Assembly: GCA_949130485.1 (NCBI GenBank)
Contig: OX422203.1
Location: forward strand, 3,315,178-3,379,177
DNA from: Agelas oroides
Taxonomy: Eukaryota > Porifera > Demospongiae > Agelasida > Agelasidae
DNA: 64,000 bases
Direction of reading: 5' to 3'
The notes below the pieces were generated by a model. That model had not been told where the DNA came from and did no database searches. It was given only the letters and a program-made list of their open reading frames with translations. How positions within the stretch are numbered: position 1 is the stretch's first letter; every line of letters starts with the position of its first letter. Positions 33,701 to 45,158 of the stretch are shown piece by piece. The position numbers and the translations under genes were made by a program.

Positions 33701-36437
33701 TAGCCAACTATAGATTCTAAGAACTTTGTTTGACCGTGTCTGTCACCAAAGCCCTCTTGAATACTGTGCTTGATTAGACAATAATAAACTTTTGTCATTG
33801 AGACCAGCATACATGTACATGTACATTCATGAGCTACTTGTTGCTTGCTCATGCTGACGCCACACTTGTGGTGAAAATGGGAAATTGTCTATATGTTTAT
33901 ATACTGTAGTCTCACGAAAGAGCGCCCATGGGCGGAACACCTTACAAGCCTGCCAAAGAGGGGGGTGGGCACTCTTTTAAGTGTTTCCGCAATTAACCAC
34001 GAAAGAGCCCCCATGTATATTTACAGCGACTCATTGCCCACAAATTCGCTAAAGGTTTGGACATACAATGGAGCCGCGGGCCTTGGAAGCTCACGTTCTG
34101 ACGGCACGCAACACTCTGAATGGCAAAACGCCACCATGAGCATGCTATAGCTAGCGAGCACAGCCCATTAGCCGGCTACGACGCTAAGCCACCCTTCCAT
34201 AAAGTGTAACGCAAGTTTTCTTACCTCAGATATGCATAGCGCTTGACTCTGTCCTTCTCAACACTCCTTGAGTGTTAGCCACACCTAGCTAGATTGACTG
34301 AGGGTCAGTAAGAATTTTGGAGCATGGCAACAGTGATCACAACTTGATGATCCCTCACTGTCTAGGTTGTTGGATAGGTAACCTACAGCATTTAGACTGA
34401 GATGGCCACAGTTGACCCGTTTTGTCAGTGAATCAATGACAGGATACTATCAGGAGTCAACTCATTCTGTAGTGTATAAGAGCAGTATGTCACCTGCATA
34501 CATTGGAGAACTGCTTGTGTGAGATTACATGTAAGTGTTACATGTTGCACCAGTGCTCCATACCACTCACTCATACGCGCCCCACAATGCACTGCATCTC
34601 CCTAGTTACGTAGTCTCGTAGAACACTTTCCAGCTCTTCCATTTGCGTTCACGATGTTATGAGCATCTTGGGTTGCAGTTTTGACATCATTGATTTTCTG
34701 ACAAATTTTTGGAGCAATCCCTTTTCTCAAATCCCATGACAGATGGTTGAAATGAGAAGTTTGGGAAAGGATACTGTTGTGGATTTGATCCTTTTGGAAA
34801 ACAGGGAAACGGCTGAGTAAACACTAGTAGTAAACATTAAATTAAATTATCACACAACTGCAAACATGGGTTGTAACAGTTGCAACAATTTGATTGGTCA
34901 GATGTGGTGGCTGATATCTTAGATTCATTCCTAGGACTCCCCCATTTTACTCTAAGCCTTGTGTTTGTATTCACAATAATAGTGGACACAAATGGAAAAG
35001 TAAAACTGGGGACACCTAGAAACAAGACTACACTAGGGGAATGCAGTGCATTGTGGGGCAAGCGCGAGTTAGTTTTTGTGTCGTCTACCCCGGCATACAT
35101 AGTAGTGAGACAGTCGTTTGTATATACATAACAGCATGACACTCAATATGCACATGTAGCATTTGTATAGGAATAATAAAGTGTGACATGACGTAAGCCA
35201 GGAAAGTTTTTCAGGAGTTACCAGAAGGGGTTAGGGTGGTGGTATAGCCAACACTTGTTTTCCTTCCACAGATATGGGTGTTGGCCAGGCTGACCAGAGT
35301 CTGCAGGTTATACGTGCTCAGCAGGCAGCCCTGAACACAACACGCCTGGTGCTAAACCAGATAAACCGGACAGACTTAGTACTGCACGTTGGAGACATCA
35401 GTTATGCCAGGGGATATGCCAGCGTGGTAAGAAGGTTCATACACACCTGTACATGAGGTAAAAAGCAACATGACTCACAACCAGCTGATTTTCTAGACCG
35501 TGACAACTAGATGACAATATCGGGTATTATTATTTTATTCTTCTGCAGTGGGATGACTTCTTTGATCTGATTCAACCTGTTGCTGCCAGAATACCTTACA
35601 TGGTCTGCATTGGAAATCATGAGAGAGACTGGCCCAACTCTGGGTAGGACTTTGGTAGCCTTTGTTCTTGGCCTACGTGTATTATCACTTTAATCACTGT
35701 TCCTTTGTAGTTCATTCTATGGTGTTAATGACTCATTTGGAGAGTGTGGGATACCCTATGAGAAAAGGTTCCCAATGCCTAGACCCTCCCTGGATGAAGC
35801 ATGGTAAGATCATCATGTGCTGGGCTCATGTGACTTAATCGCAGCTTCACATCACATGAGTTGATGATTGTGCATCATGTGACTTAATGGCAGCTTGCAT
35901 GATGTGAAGGTCACATGGTTCATGTGATAACTGTGACGTCACCTGAATCATATAGTGTGACCAAGAGCACATAAGAACGGGTGGCTTGAGTAAGAATGTG
36001 TAACTCCAATAGAAGCCCAAATTATTGAAACCATGCTAAAAATAGAACACCTGGTCATGTGCTTAGCTACAATGGCTTATCTCTACAAAGCATGCACAGT
36101 AGATATTACTATTTTTAGTACTGGTGGTAAATTCCGCCCAGTTTCAAATTTTTAGGTGCTCTTGTGTGATTATCTACCATATTGGTGGTGGAGTTACACA
36201 CTCTTACTCTAGCTGCCCGTTCTCATGCACTCTTGTACTGTACCATATTGGTTGTGATTAACTGTTGCATATTCTCCCTTGTTGTAGGTATGCATTTGAT
36301 TATGGCAGCGTCCACTTTGTGCTCATGAGTACAGAGCACAATTTCACACAAGGCTCACCACAGTACAGTTTCCTTGAGAACCACCTAGCCCAAGTGAATC
36401 GCAGTCTAACACCTTGGCTCATCTTTGCTGGTCACAG
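21765..36437 (+). CDS. membrane-anchored purple acid phosphatase, 3'-incomplete
   Basis: Twelve exons with matching phases: 21765-21868, 23937-24031, 29066-29268, 29823-29925, 30658-30793, 32349-32430, 33180-33280, 33346-33476, 35272-35426, 35549-35643, 35711-35803, 36288-36437 (482 codons). The ATG at 21765 gives an acidic cytoplasmic tail, then a hydrophobic segment (FVILPLTVIIVLVLVAVVTG) predicted as a type II anchor. A Gly/Asn linker and the beta-sandwich N-domain (VTVTWKNV, SDWIGVYLP) follow. The metallophosphoesterase domain shows YGDMG, GDISYARG, GNHERDWP, GECGIP and WLIFAGH. Plants' PAP24/27-type enzymes share this order. The last motif (GHxH) and about a quarter of the protein are missing; no further exon is seen before 39.3 kb. 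The introns are loaded with foldback elements. Confidence 0.85.
22053..22416. mobile_element. foldback element, TAGTCTCGG ends
   Basis: Inverted ends of about 48 bp (tagtctcggaaccagaccct). Perfect 9-bp duplication ctgatttgg at 22044-22052 and 22417-22425. A further inverted pair, gtgtacactgc, lies inside. In intron 1 of the phosphatase gene. Confidence 0.9.
22671..22742 (+). repeat. short degenerate tandem repeat
   Basis: Three units built on gtagacgaaaca(t/g)cggta with period near 25-27 bp. In intron 1. Confidence 0.55.
23076..23691. mobile_element. foldback element, TAGCCTCATT ends
   Basis: Ends tagcctcattcccaggccc and gggcctgggatgaggcta. Subterminal ggaggaggaggagaaaggg and its complement are inverted. 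9-bp flanks catcaagcc and catgaagcc differ at one base. In intron 1. Confidence 0.88.
26735..26822. mobile_element. minimal foldback element, TAGCCTCGTT ends
   Basis: 88 bp that fold into a near-perfect hairpin (gcctcgttcccaggcc with its complement). 9-bp flanks agtgcacag and agtacacag differ at one base. Confidence 0.92.
28230..28326. mobile_element. minimal foldback element, TAGCCTTGTT ends
   Basis: 97-bp hairpin. Perfect 9-bp duplication gccttcacc at 28221-28229 and 28327-28335. Confidence 0.93.
28358..28540. repeat. near-perfect inverted repeat, 76-bp arms
   Basis: Arms 28358-28433 and 28465-28540 (ggcctactgtaaaac...; ccgcggactcaccggaagtg) around a 31-nt loop. No clear target duplication. 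Confidence 0.88.
31717..32139. mobile_element. diverged long-TIR foldback element
   Basis: Same family as 7435-7888: both arms carry gaacgcaaaccgaagaacaa-type and gtggacgcgaggtggacgta-type blocks. Flanks tccaaactc and tctgaactc match at 7 of 9. Lies between exons 5 and 6 of the phosphatase gene. Confidence 0.8.
32946..33040 (+). pseudogene. duplicated decoy of phosphatase exon 7
   Basis: Copies the 3' half of exon 33180-33280, including its donor (ggatgggtaagg), about 263 bp upstream. Substitutions give a stop codon after the TDFGY segment, and the 5' half is missing, so it cannot replace the real exon. Confidence 0.75.
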
Positions 36438-36654
36438 GTAAACAATATGACTTGGTGTGTCGTAAGTGGCCATCAGCTATGACATTCTGAAAATTGTCCA
36501 ATTATAGAGTATGTGTAGTTGCATGTGCTGTCACATGTGGGTGTGGCTTATTGATTTGTTGCTATAGAGATGCCAGTTTTGTTGGGCAGTTACTTGGTAT
36601 TGCAAGCACATAATTCTGTTCTAAACTACAGCCATTATCAGAGAGTCAGTAAAC

Positions 36655-37150
36655 TCTATGTCAGGATGGCGCAGACATGCAATACTTAAGCAAAAGCCGT
36701 ATAATTTCACCCCAAATACGCTAAAACCTGCCTTCCTCTTTGTGTGCTTTTATGATCAGCAAGACTTATATTATAGTTGCCTCAATGGAAGACAGCTAAA
36801 TGCAAAAGTGTGCGGTAGTGAAAGTGTCATTTTTGTTATTCTTTCTTTCTTCGTTCAGACCACTTTGTTCAACAACGACAACTCGAAAACAGTCAAGTAT
36901 TCACCATAATTTTAGCATGAAGTTGATGCTTACCACAGTGCGGAGCTCAGCGTCTTCACAGCTTCAAATTTACCCTCGTTGATAAAGCTGTTCACAGCAC
37001 TGCCCGGCTGCTGTCCGTTGTGTAGGATGCCATTTTCTGATCTTGTACGCATCCACACACGCAGCCTCATTCCCAGACCAAAGACCATGGTCATTGGTCT
37101 GGAAACAAGACTAGTACACACACGAAATTGCACATTGACCAGTAAGCACG
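36655..37150 (-). repeat. dispersed repeat R, copy 3 (inverted)
   Basis: Reverse complement of the family at 612-1020 and 5084-5730. It contains a tagtcttgtttcc/cattcccagacc hairpin. It lies just past the last phosphatase exon found. Confidence 0.75.
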
Positions 37151-37229
37151 GCTGACATGGCCTCTTCCCGTGGTAGTGGGAATGGCTCATGGCTTGCTTA
37201 TAGCTACACTAACAAATACTCATAGCAGG

Positions 37230-38518
37230 GTTGTGAACAGATTGGCTGTGTGATCAGCATGCCAGCCACAGCTGTTCTTGCAGGGTTGCTTCTCATTGTC
37301 AGCTTCTCCATGTCACACTCAGTGGTGGAGGTAGAGGGGACAGACTGGGTGGAGCCAGTTTTACTGTGGGTATCAGTTTGTATGCCTACTGGGATGGGTA
37401 AATCTTCTCTCTGCAAATTTCTTCGGAAACTTGTTATGGAAGCAGAAAAAGTGTGTGGGGATCATGAGGATGATTCTATCTCTTGGATGATGGACGACCA
37501 GTCCTTCGAAAAAATGGGAGATATCATGCACAAGAACCACTGGAAACTACTAGGACTGCATGATGAACTTTCAATGTTTTTGTCGCAGGTCAACATTTTT
37601 CAAGGACGTGGGTTATCTGACTCGCATGAACTAGAGGTGTTTCTCCAACTTTATGGAGCAGAGAGATGGGTACGACGAACTGGTAAGGTTTATGCATAAT
37701 AACTGATACTTTCCTAAACATGCAATTAGTATAATTAACAGCATGGTTTCGAGTGCAATTTGGGATTAATAGCACGAGTGAATGGCTGCTAATTGCACGA
37801 GGCGAAGCCGAGTGCAATTATGCCATTCATGAGTGCTATTAATCCCAAATTGCATGAGAAAACATGCTGTTACTTGTTAATCATAAACTTCGCCTAGTTT
37901 ACAGTATGCTATAATAAGTATGAGTATGTATGTGATGTGGTGGTTTATAGTATACAAGTTTACAGTAAACTGTATAGTTTACACCAAATTGTTGTCACAA
38001 GTTACAAGTTTACATTATGTTAATATAGTTTACAGCAAATTGCTACTGACCAATCAGTGAGCGATTACACCTTGCATGGTTTTGTAGTTTTTGTATTTTT
38101 TGTCCAATCAGAATCTTTCCTACCTGTGCAATTACAAAAACAATTGCACACCTTTCTATGGGAGTAAATGTATTGACACTAAATAAGTATATGATTATAC
38201 ATTTAATCATTGTGAGTTTATTTACTCTACGTGGCCTACACTGATCAACACAGTGGTACTAAGTAGTAGTTACTGTATTGAGTCATGATTCACACTAATA
38301 CCTTCACATAGTTTCTGGAGAAGCAAATTTCGCAATGGAACACACTGGTCTGACTGTTGGAGGATTCACACAGCCTGTTGTTGCTCGGACTTTCATTGAA
38401 CTCCAAGCAAACATTGAGAAGGGTCTCTGCCAAAGGTTTCTCTGGGTCGTACCAAAGCCTGTTGCTATCCCTCTTGATGAGCTACAGCAAGTTGACAAAG
38501 AGTTCTCTACAGCAATTG
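37230..38518 (+). pseudogene. DUF3987-like P-loop ATPase fragment
   Basis: Two in-phase exons, 37230-37682 and 38312-38518, GT-AG. The first encodes a hydrophobic stretch, PTGMGKSSLCKFLRKLV (Walker A-like), an acidic segment, WKLLGLHDELSMFL (Walker B-like) and ELEVFLQLYGAERWVRRTG. The second continues with GGFTQPVVARTF and GLCQRFLWVVPKPV. This order fits the DUF3987 family, relatives of plasmid and mobile-element primase-associated ATPases. There is no start codon and the end is unclear after 38518; a frame at 38672-38893 might continue it. It lies on the same strand as the phosphatase gene but shares no domain with it. Probably a fragment of an unknown mobile element or gene. Confidence 0.55.
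37734..37876. mobile_element. small foldback element
   Basis: Arms aacagcatggttt...gcaatttgggattaatagca and the complement, about 48 bp each. An inner pair around gtgcaatt occurs too. In the intron of the DUF3987-like fragment. Confidence 0.7.
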
Positions 38519-39359
38519 GTAAGAAAGCTGCACTGTGTGTACTTGTAGATGCATCCTTGCACTTGACACTAAGGCATGATTACAATCATACGTCATTTAT
38601 GTGCAATGTATCCACACAGTTGGTCTTATGTCTTTTGGATCCGCACGGTTGTTAATTTCGACCACCCTTAATTGAAACTGGTTGCATCATTTAACTATTT
38701 GCACTTCAGTGTGACACAGCCTGTATGCAGTCTACGAGATCATCTCTTCTTTGCAGAAGTGGATCTGGCTAAGACTACAAATCACTGGTACATGAAACTA
38801 AAATACCAGCTTTTGAGTGACAGTCATTTACATACTGTTTCAAAAGATCATCTGGGAATGGCCACTTCTATGCATACGCATCAAAGACAATAATATTCTT
38901 GCCATGACCTAATTTGCCACCTAGACACATCTAAAACACTGCATAACAGTAGTAATGAAAGCTTAGCCTCATGGAAATGAAGCTATGCAAATGTTAACAT
39001 TGGTTACCTTTTAAAAGCCTCTAATTTACCTTGCTTATGTCTTGCTGCTTAAGCAATGGTTGTTCAACATTAGATACTCAATAGAACCATCTTCCTAGTT
39101 CACTTCAAGGTTCAACTCCACTTGCTCATATACATGCACAGTTTGCCAGATTGAACTCTCTACAGAGACTATATCCAAACATAGGTATATATGTGAGATG
39201 AAAATTTGTTTACGGTGAGCTACTGATATCACAGGAGTAACAGTACAACTACCAGAGTTGCATCCAGTTTGGGTATAAGAAGAGACAAACTAACACAAGA
39301 CGTCATATTCTTTCACAATATATTTCTAATGATATCAATTAGAAGCTACTAGACAAACA
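38519..39359. other. no firm gene
   Basis: AT-rich. A frame at 38672-38893 (+) may be a downstream exon of the DUF3987-like fragment, but no family motif supports it. Confidence 0.35.
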
Positions 39360-40133
39360 CTACTTTTCAGCTGTTTTTTCTTGGCCAATCAGAGGTGGCA
39401 TATCAAAGAGCACGACTGTTGTAAGGGGCAATATGGTAACTGCTCTTGGATCACTGATCAGTTTGCCTGCAGCCCATCCTTCAGCTCTACCACAAACTTG
39501 TCCAACAATGCCCCCAACTGCTCCTCCAACAGCAGCACCCAGAGCAGGGACAGGTATCGCAACCTGACCTACAATAGCGCCCCCTACCGCCCCAACAAAC
39601 GTATTTGCAGATATGAATGACTCTTGGACAATACCCCGTTTGAACTCCACTTGAGTTATTTGATCAAACTTTTTCTTACGATGCAGTTTGTACACAGATC
39701 TTGCAAGGAGTGGTCCTTCAAATGCTAGATTGATGGCAACTGCAACACCAGCAACTATCCCTATGGCAGTTCCAGAGAGTGCAGCACGGAAGCCTAGTTG
39801 GAAGAGTGCTTCTGCACTATCAGCAGGAGAGTTGGCTACAACATTTGCACCAGCTTTTGCACCAGCTTTTGCACTACCTTTTACTGCAGCCTTTGCACCA
39901 CTTTTTGCTGCAGCCTTTAGACCAGCATGAGCAATTCCTTTTGCAGCAGCTCCTGCACATGCATGGGCCACATGGACATGTCCTAGGGAAGCTCCAGCGA
40001 CTATAACTGCTGCTGTGGTGCGCTGTAAGGCATAATGCTGATGTTCAGTAACTTGGATGCTAACACACTCGTCTACAGTTGCTTTCATTATCAAGTGCTC
40101 ACAGTTGTTGACCACAAGGTTATACGGCGTCAC
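39360..40133 (-). CDS. 3' exon of LRAT-domain protein (NCEH motif, hydrophobic tail)
   Basis: Begins at a splice acceptor (cattacag) at 40133, phase 0, and ends with TAA at 39360: 257 codons. The first residues, TPYNLVVNNCEHLI, hold the Asn-Cys-Glu-His motif that carries the catalytic Cys of LRAT/H-rev107 thiol acyltransferases. An Ala/Gly/Lys-rich repetitive stretch, KLHRKKKFDQITQVEF and a Gly-rich hydrophobic C-terminus (VGAVGGAIVGQVAIPVPALG), likely membrane-associated, follow. I infer that it is joined to the exon at 58304-60253, because that exon ends at exactly the point where an LRAT domain should continue with this sequence and both junctions are phase 0. No closer partner exon was found. 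Confidence 0.75.
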   Translation of the reverse strand: MTPYNLVVNNCEHLIMKATVDECVSIQVTEHQHYALQRTTAAVIVAGASLGHVHVAHACAGAAAKGIAHAGLKAAAKSGAKAAVKGSAKAGAKAGANVVANSPADSAEALFQLGFRAALSGTAIGIVAGVAVAINLAFEGPLLARSVYKLHRKKKFDQITQVEFKRGIVQESFISANTFVGAVGGAIVGQVAIPVPALGAAVGGAVGGIVGQVCGRAEGWAAGKLISDPRAVTILPLTTVVLFDMPPLIGQEKTAEK

Positions 40134-40439
40134 CTGTAATGAAAGATGTGTGAATAATCATGGTTACAGGCTGTACATACCTTCTGAAGGTATAAAACAG
40201 ATAGCTGTCTTTCTTTTTTATGATTGGGTACACTACTTATTGTAAATGGAGATCTCCTGCAAATTGGGTTGCCCCTGGCCACCAGCTCATCTTCATTTAC
40301 AATAGGCAATGTATACTGCTTCTAGACACAAACTGGCTTTCACAAGCAGGCATTATTCACTAACAGCTACATGACACTACATCACTCTACTAAACTCCTT
40401 TGCAATTACACCCCAAGTTACACCCAAAGTGGAAAAATA

Positions 40440-40860
40440 AAAAATACCACAAAAGTGAATGTGTATGCCTTATGTTTTAGTGTTTCTTTCCCAGCCTGAG
40501 TAAAAAGCACTTATCATTGAAGTATCTACTGTGTAAGCGCTAAGGTTCAGATCTAATCCATGGTGATTGGACGGGCCAAACATTTGTCATCAACGAATTG
40601 GACCTACGGCGACACAGGATTTACAGTGGCCAAAGTACCTATCTTAGTATGAAGATAATTGTATTTCATAAATTTTCAACTACTGCTGACTTGAGTTATG
40701 ACCAAAGGTTCACTGACCACACACGTGTCTTCCGCTCTTGCAACTCAGGAACTTTGTAAAAAAACCTACGGTAGATACAATGCTAACAAACTACATCCAC
40801 TAGCTACATATTGTAATAGCAAACTACGTCTAAGAGCTTCAAACAGATTGTTTAAGAACG
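40440..40860 (+). repeat. direct repeat B, copy 1
   Basis: Diverged match to 56450-56950 in the same orientation, with landmarks cattgaagtatct, aagcgctaaggtt and taatccatggtga. The two copies lie near the two ends of the proposed intron. Confidence 0.65.
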
Positions 40861-40887
40861 ACCAATCTCAGCCACACGGGAACACTT

Positions 40888-41013
40888 TAGTCTCGTTCCC
40901 ACATGGGCGTGTACCCCACGTGACAGGAACGTGATTGCTCATGTGGTCGCTTGCAGTACGAAATTCACGCAGAACAGCAAGCGACGAACGCGCAAGGCCT
41001 GGGAACGAGGCTA
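40888..41013. mobile_element. foldback-family element, TAGTCTCGTTCCC ends
   Basis: Ends tagtctcgttccc and gggaacgaggcta, with inner gtcgcttgc/gcaagcgac inverted. No 9-bp flanking duplication remains. Confidence 0.7.
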
Positions 41014-41617
41014 ACTTTGAGAACTACCTCATCGTCAGCTGCTGGGACGTCCTGTCTGCTCTTCAGCGACCGTTGCTTTGTTGTGGTGTGGCTACTCCGC
41101 TGGATCAGCACGTCCACGTTCCCCGTATATGTACGCGAGTGTGTGTGCGTCTACTAGTCTCGCCGGCTAGACTCTCATGCGGGAGGAGTCTGGTCAAATT
41201 CCCATCATACTTTTGTGTTGCATACTCAGCAGCAGGGCGCCTAATGAAGTAGGTGCAGTGGCGGATCTAGGATTTTGAAAAGGGGGGTTCCAGCGGTCGC
41301 TATACTTTGCGAAGCGCGCCCGCTAGGGGGGGGGGTCTGGGGGAATACCCCCCCTAGGAACATTTTTGATTTCAGACCTCCCGAGATCGTTTCTGGTGCC
41401 GTTTTGGGGTGAAATAGGAAGAGTTAGACGACCTACTGCCAAATCTAGTCATTGTGTTTGAAGCCTTTAAATGCTCGCACAACCAGTGTTTTTGAGCATA
41501 TCTCCCAAAAAACAATGACTAACTGCCCCACCCATTTGAGCCATAAATGCCCCACCCATTTAAGTCATGAATGCCCCATCCCCATCTCCCATTATGTTTT
41601 AACTTCACATTTTATCT

Positions 41618-42001
41618 ATGTGTGAAATTTTGAACATCGATGTGCCAGCGGTGTTGGTGCTCCCCCACTCGACACACAACTTCAGCATTGTACCACAAGG
41701 AGCTATATATGTAACAGGAGCAGTGAATGCAGTGGCAACAGCCATCCTGGTGGATGCAGGTTCAGCAGTGACCATTCTGCACAAGGATCTGTGGGAACAA
41801 AGTGCCAGAAGTATATCTGGTGCACTGGAAGCAATTTCGTCACCTGTTACTGTTGTCAATGGTCAACCGCTACACATTCTCGGACTAGGGACTGTTCGGA
41901 TCTGCATAACAGATATACAGTTTGTTCACCAAGCACTGATTGCTGATGATGTGTCACAAAGCTGTTGGGAGCAGACTTCCTTGTCCCCCATGGAGTTGTA
42001 A
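41618..42001 (+). pseudogene. gypsy aspartic protease segment
   Basis: Open frame with ILVDAGSAVTILHKDLW, where Asp-Ala-Gly-Ser replaces the usual Asp-Thr/Ser-Gly of retropepsins. A frameshift near 41965 breaks the frame, and 42000-42540 is readable only in pieces. Confidence 0.7.
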
Positions 42002-42539
42002 TTGACTTCAAAACCAACCAGCTCCGAGTGGGTGAAGCAGTGGTGCCAATACATCATTCAGCCATGGAAGCGCTACCAAAGCAATTGTGTAGGGTGTCTG
42101 TCACTACTACAGCTATCATTTGAGGAGGGGAAGAGAAACTGCTGTGGGCCACTGTCCACCACCCTCGGAATATTGCTGTCCACTACCCTGGTGTGCTGGA
42201 GCCAAAAGAGGGCACAACACCAGCTACTGGTTGCCAGAGTTGTGGCTTTGCCAGACACCGAACTGGTGCTGGTGAGAATGGCTAATTTGACATCTGTTTC
42301 AGCCACTCTATACCGAGAAATGAGGATAGGAGACTTCTGGCCACCAGGTGAGGCCTGTACTGGGAAACCCGCTACAAGAAGATACTGGAATCTACAGGGC
42401 TGGCTCAAGTATTACACATTAGACAGAAGTCATCAGGTGCAAATGAGGCTGAATATGGAGCAAGCTTCCTGGGTGTGGACACCAAAGACCTTGATGCCTC
42501 ACAGCTCCAGGAGTTAGAGACACTTGTCAGTGATTACTG

Positions 42540-43498
42540 AGACACCTTCTCTACTGGTAGACAAGATCTTGGAAGGACTAATGAGACATACCATCAAATT
42601 GACACCGGGGATGCAGCCCCCATCAAGCAGGCCCCTTGCAGACTACCAATCCATCGCCGGCAGGAAGTTGAACATCTGATCAATGAGATGCAAGAGCAAG
42701 GTGTAATTCACCCCTCACAATCTCCTTGGGCATCCCCTATCGTGCTGGTGCAAAAAAAAAGATGGCTCCATTCGTTTCTGCTTGGATCACAGGAAAGTCA
42801 GCAAAGTCACAAGTAAAGATTCCTACCCATTACCCAGGGTAGACGACCTACTCCACTCGCTAGCAGGGGCACAGTGGTTTTCAACACTGGATCTGGTCAG
42901 TAGATACTGGCAAGTTGAAGTCCACCCTCAACATCGGGAAAAGACAACCTTCACCACTGGCCAGGGATTATATGAATTTCGAGTGATGCCTTTTGGGTTA
43001 TGCAATGCCCCAAGCACATTTCAGCATCTGATGGAGCTGGTATTGGCTGGGCTAAGATGGGATATCTGCCTGGCTTACCTGGACGATATGTGGTGTTTGG
43101 ACACACTTTTGAAGAGCATCTTCAGAGGCTACGAATTGTCCTGAGTCAGCTAAGGAATGCCAATCTCGAGCTCAACCCCAAGAAATGTCAGTTCTTCCAA
43201 CAAAGTGTCTCCTTCCTGGGACATGTTATCTCACGCCATGGAGTAAGTACAGATCCAACCAAAATTGAGAGCATTGAGAAATGGCCAACACCCATCAACA
43301 TACAAGAATTGCAAAGCTTCCTTGGATTGGCATCATATTATCGCCACTTTGTGAAGGGATTTGCAGAGATTGCCGCCCCGTTGCACCGTCTGCTGCAGAA
43401 AGGCACTTTCATCTGTTCAGAAAACTGTGACCTAGCATTTAACTCCCTGAAATGAAAATTGATGTCAGCTCCTGTCCTTGGCTACCCACAAAGCAATT
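42540..43498 (+). pseudogene. gypsy reverse transcriptase segment
   Basis: RT blocks in order: QGVIHPSQSPWASPIVLV, then a frameshift at an A-run (about 42750-42760), DYPLPRVDDLL-type block (SYPLPRVDD), FSTLDLVSRYWQ, FRVMPFGLCNAPSTFQ and the catalytic YLDD. A second frameshift follows near 43090. The thumb (HVISRHGVSTDP, FLGLASYYRHFV) is read from another frame up to 43455. Non-functional as it stands. Confidence 0.88.
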
Positions 43499-44467
43499 TA
43501 CCAACTTCAGTGAAGAGGTGAGCTTCAAAAATTGAACCTTGATCTGAGTGGATGGCCTCAGGAACTCCAAAGCAACAAATCCATTCATTTACCAGAGCTC
43601 TTGCCGCAGTAGCTGCCTCCTTGTTTGGGAAAGCATAAGCTTCTGTCCAACATGTAAAATAATCGCAAACAACTAAGGTATGTTTGTTGCCATTGTGAGT
43701 TGTTGGAAGTGGGCCCAATAAATCCAATGCAATGTGTTCCATTGCATAACCAACATAACTTGGGATTAAAGGTGCTCGTGGAGTCTGGGTTGGTGACTTT
43801 CGACTGGCACAGCTGGGGCATTGTTGACACCAGTCTTCAAAATTGCTTCTCATCCCTGGCCAAAAGAATCGATCTTTGATTTTGGCCAGAGTTTTGGTCA
43901 GGCCAAAGATGTCCACCACCAAATCCATTGTGCAGTGATTGAATCACCAAGGGGACAAGACTCTGAGGTACAACCAGTAGCTGTTGACTTGTAGCTCCAC
44001 TGGTGTCATCCCAATGTCGGAACAATACTGCAAACACTTCGGCTGGAGCATCATTTTTAATTTGTATTCCCACATGGCTTTGGCCACACTGACGGCATGG
44101 GAATCTGGAAAGTGCATCTGCATTCTGATGACCTTGCCTGGTCGATGCTCCAGGCTGAAGTCAAACTCTTGCAGCCATCGCGCTACTTGTCCTTCAGGTT
44201 CTTTGAATCCTTGGAGCCATTGCACAGCTGCATGATCAGTGCAAACCACAAAGGGCCGTCCAATCAGGTAGGCACGGAAGTGGCGCATGAAGTAGACTAG
44301 TGCCAGTAGTTCCCTCCGAGTGGCACAGTAATTCGTTTCTGCTTTGGTCAGACTTCGACTACCATAGGCAATGACTCTCTCAATTCCTCCCTGTTTTTGT
44401 GAGAGGACAGCACCAATTCCATTCTTGCTAGCATCTGTGTCAAGATAGAAGGTGCTGCCTGTTGGTA
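43499..44467 (-). pseudogene. inverted RNase H plus integrase block of the gypsy element
   Basis: On the minus strand: RNase H (FYLDTDASKNGIGAVLSQ, TRRELLALVYFMRHF, CTDHAAVQWL), then, after a frameshift, the integrase zinc-finger end (CQQCPSCASRK) and core (LDLLGPLP, DYFTCWTEAYAFP, HSDQGSIFEA). The flanking RT and integrase C-terminus are on the plus strand. The ends of the block are a 7-bp inverted pair, taccaac (43499-43505) and gttggta (44461-44467). Confidence 0.88.
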
Positions 44468-44880
44468 TAGAGAAAACAAGAACCACACCATACCATCCAC
44501 AATCGGATGGCTATGTAGAACAGATGAACCGAACATTGCTCATGATGTTGAGCATTCGAGCACAGGAGGAGGAGAGATGGGATGAATTCCTCCCAGAACT
44601 ACTGATAGCATATCGGGTAAGTGTCCATGATACAACAAATTCACTCCATTCCACCTTATGTTTGAGAGAGAAATCAATCGACGTGATGTTTGGAAAAAGC
44701 CCTGATCCAGTACAAGAGCACACTGAATATGCTAGAGAATTACGAGCTCGCCAGGTGAATGCCTTTGGACTGGTAAGAGAACACACCAAGGCAGCCCAGA
44801 AACGGCAAAAAGATCGATAGGATTGCCGGGCATCTGGAGGAAGATATGAAGTAGGAGACTGGGTCTGGCTTTACTCTCCT
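44468..44880 (+). pseudogene. gypsy integrase C-terminal segment
   Basis: Plus strand: TTPYHPQSDGYVEQMNRTL, with the catalytic Glu in the usual place, then ELLIAYRVSVHDTT, a stop at 44820, and a GDWVWLYSPA-type end in frame after it. Confidence 0.82.
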
Positions 44881-45158
44881 GCAGTCCAGATTACTATGCA
44901 TCCCACATTCATCTATGTACCGAAACAAGTCAGAGACAATACGCAGAAGCCTGCATTCCGATAGACAATACCAGATGCCAGGAGTCCTTCTCGAGCCTTC
45001 CATGAACTTTGAACTTCCATTGTCCTGTTGTATCACCATTGTGACCCTATTATAGCACCAATTATTATTTCTGCTATAAAAACTCGCTGTATGATGATTG
45101 ATGATATAATACATTTTGATGGCTGAGTGAACGTTACAGTTATAAGTGCTGACACGGC

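Larger units (their letters stand above)
41600..44900 (+). mobile_element. Ty3/gypsy-type retroelement, decayed and internally inverted
   Basis: Protease, reverse transcriptase, RNase H and integrase segments are all recognisable. At least two frameshifts occur before the end of the RT, and the RNase H-to-integrase core block (43499-44467) is flipped. No LTR pair or primer-binding site was found. The gag region upstream of 41600 is not recognisable. Confidence 0.85.

Noticed and set aside
39688-40006. Ala/Gln/His-rich plus-strand ORFs
   Set aside because: Antisense shadows of the Ala/Lys-rich LRAT exon.
41255-41590. Gypsy LTR or hAT end at the cagtggcggatctagg motif
   Set aside because: A terminus-like sequence without a matching second end or duplication; left unassigned.
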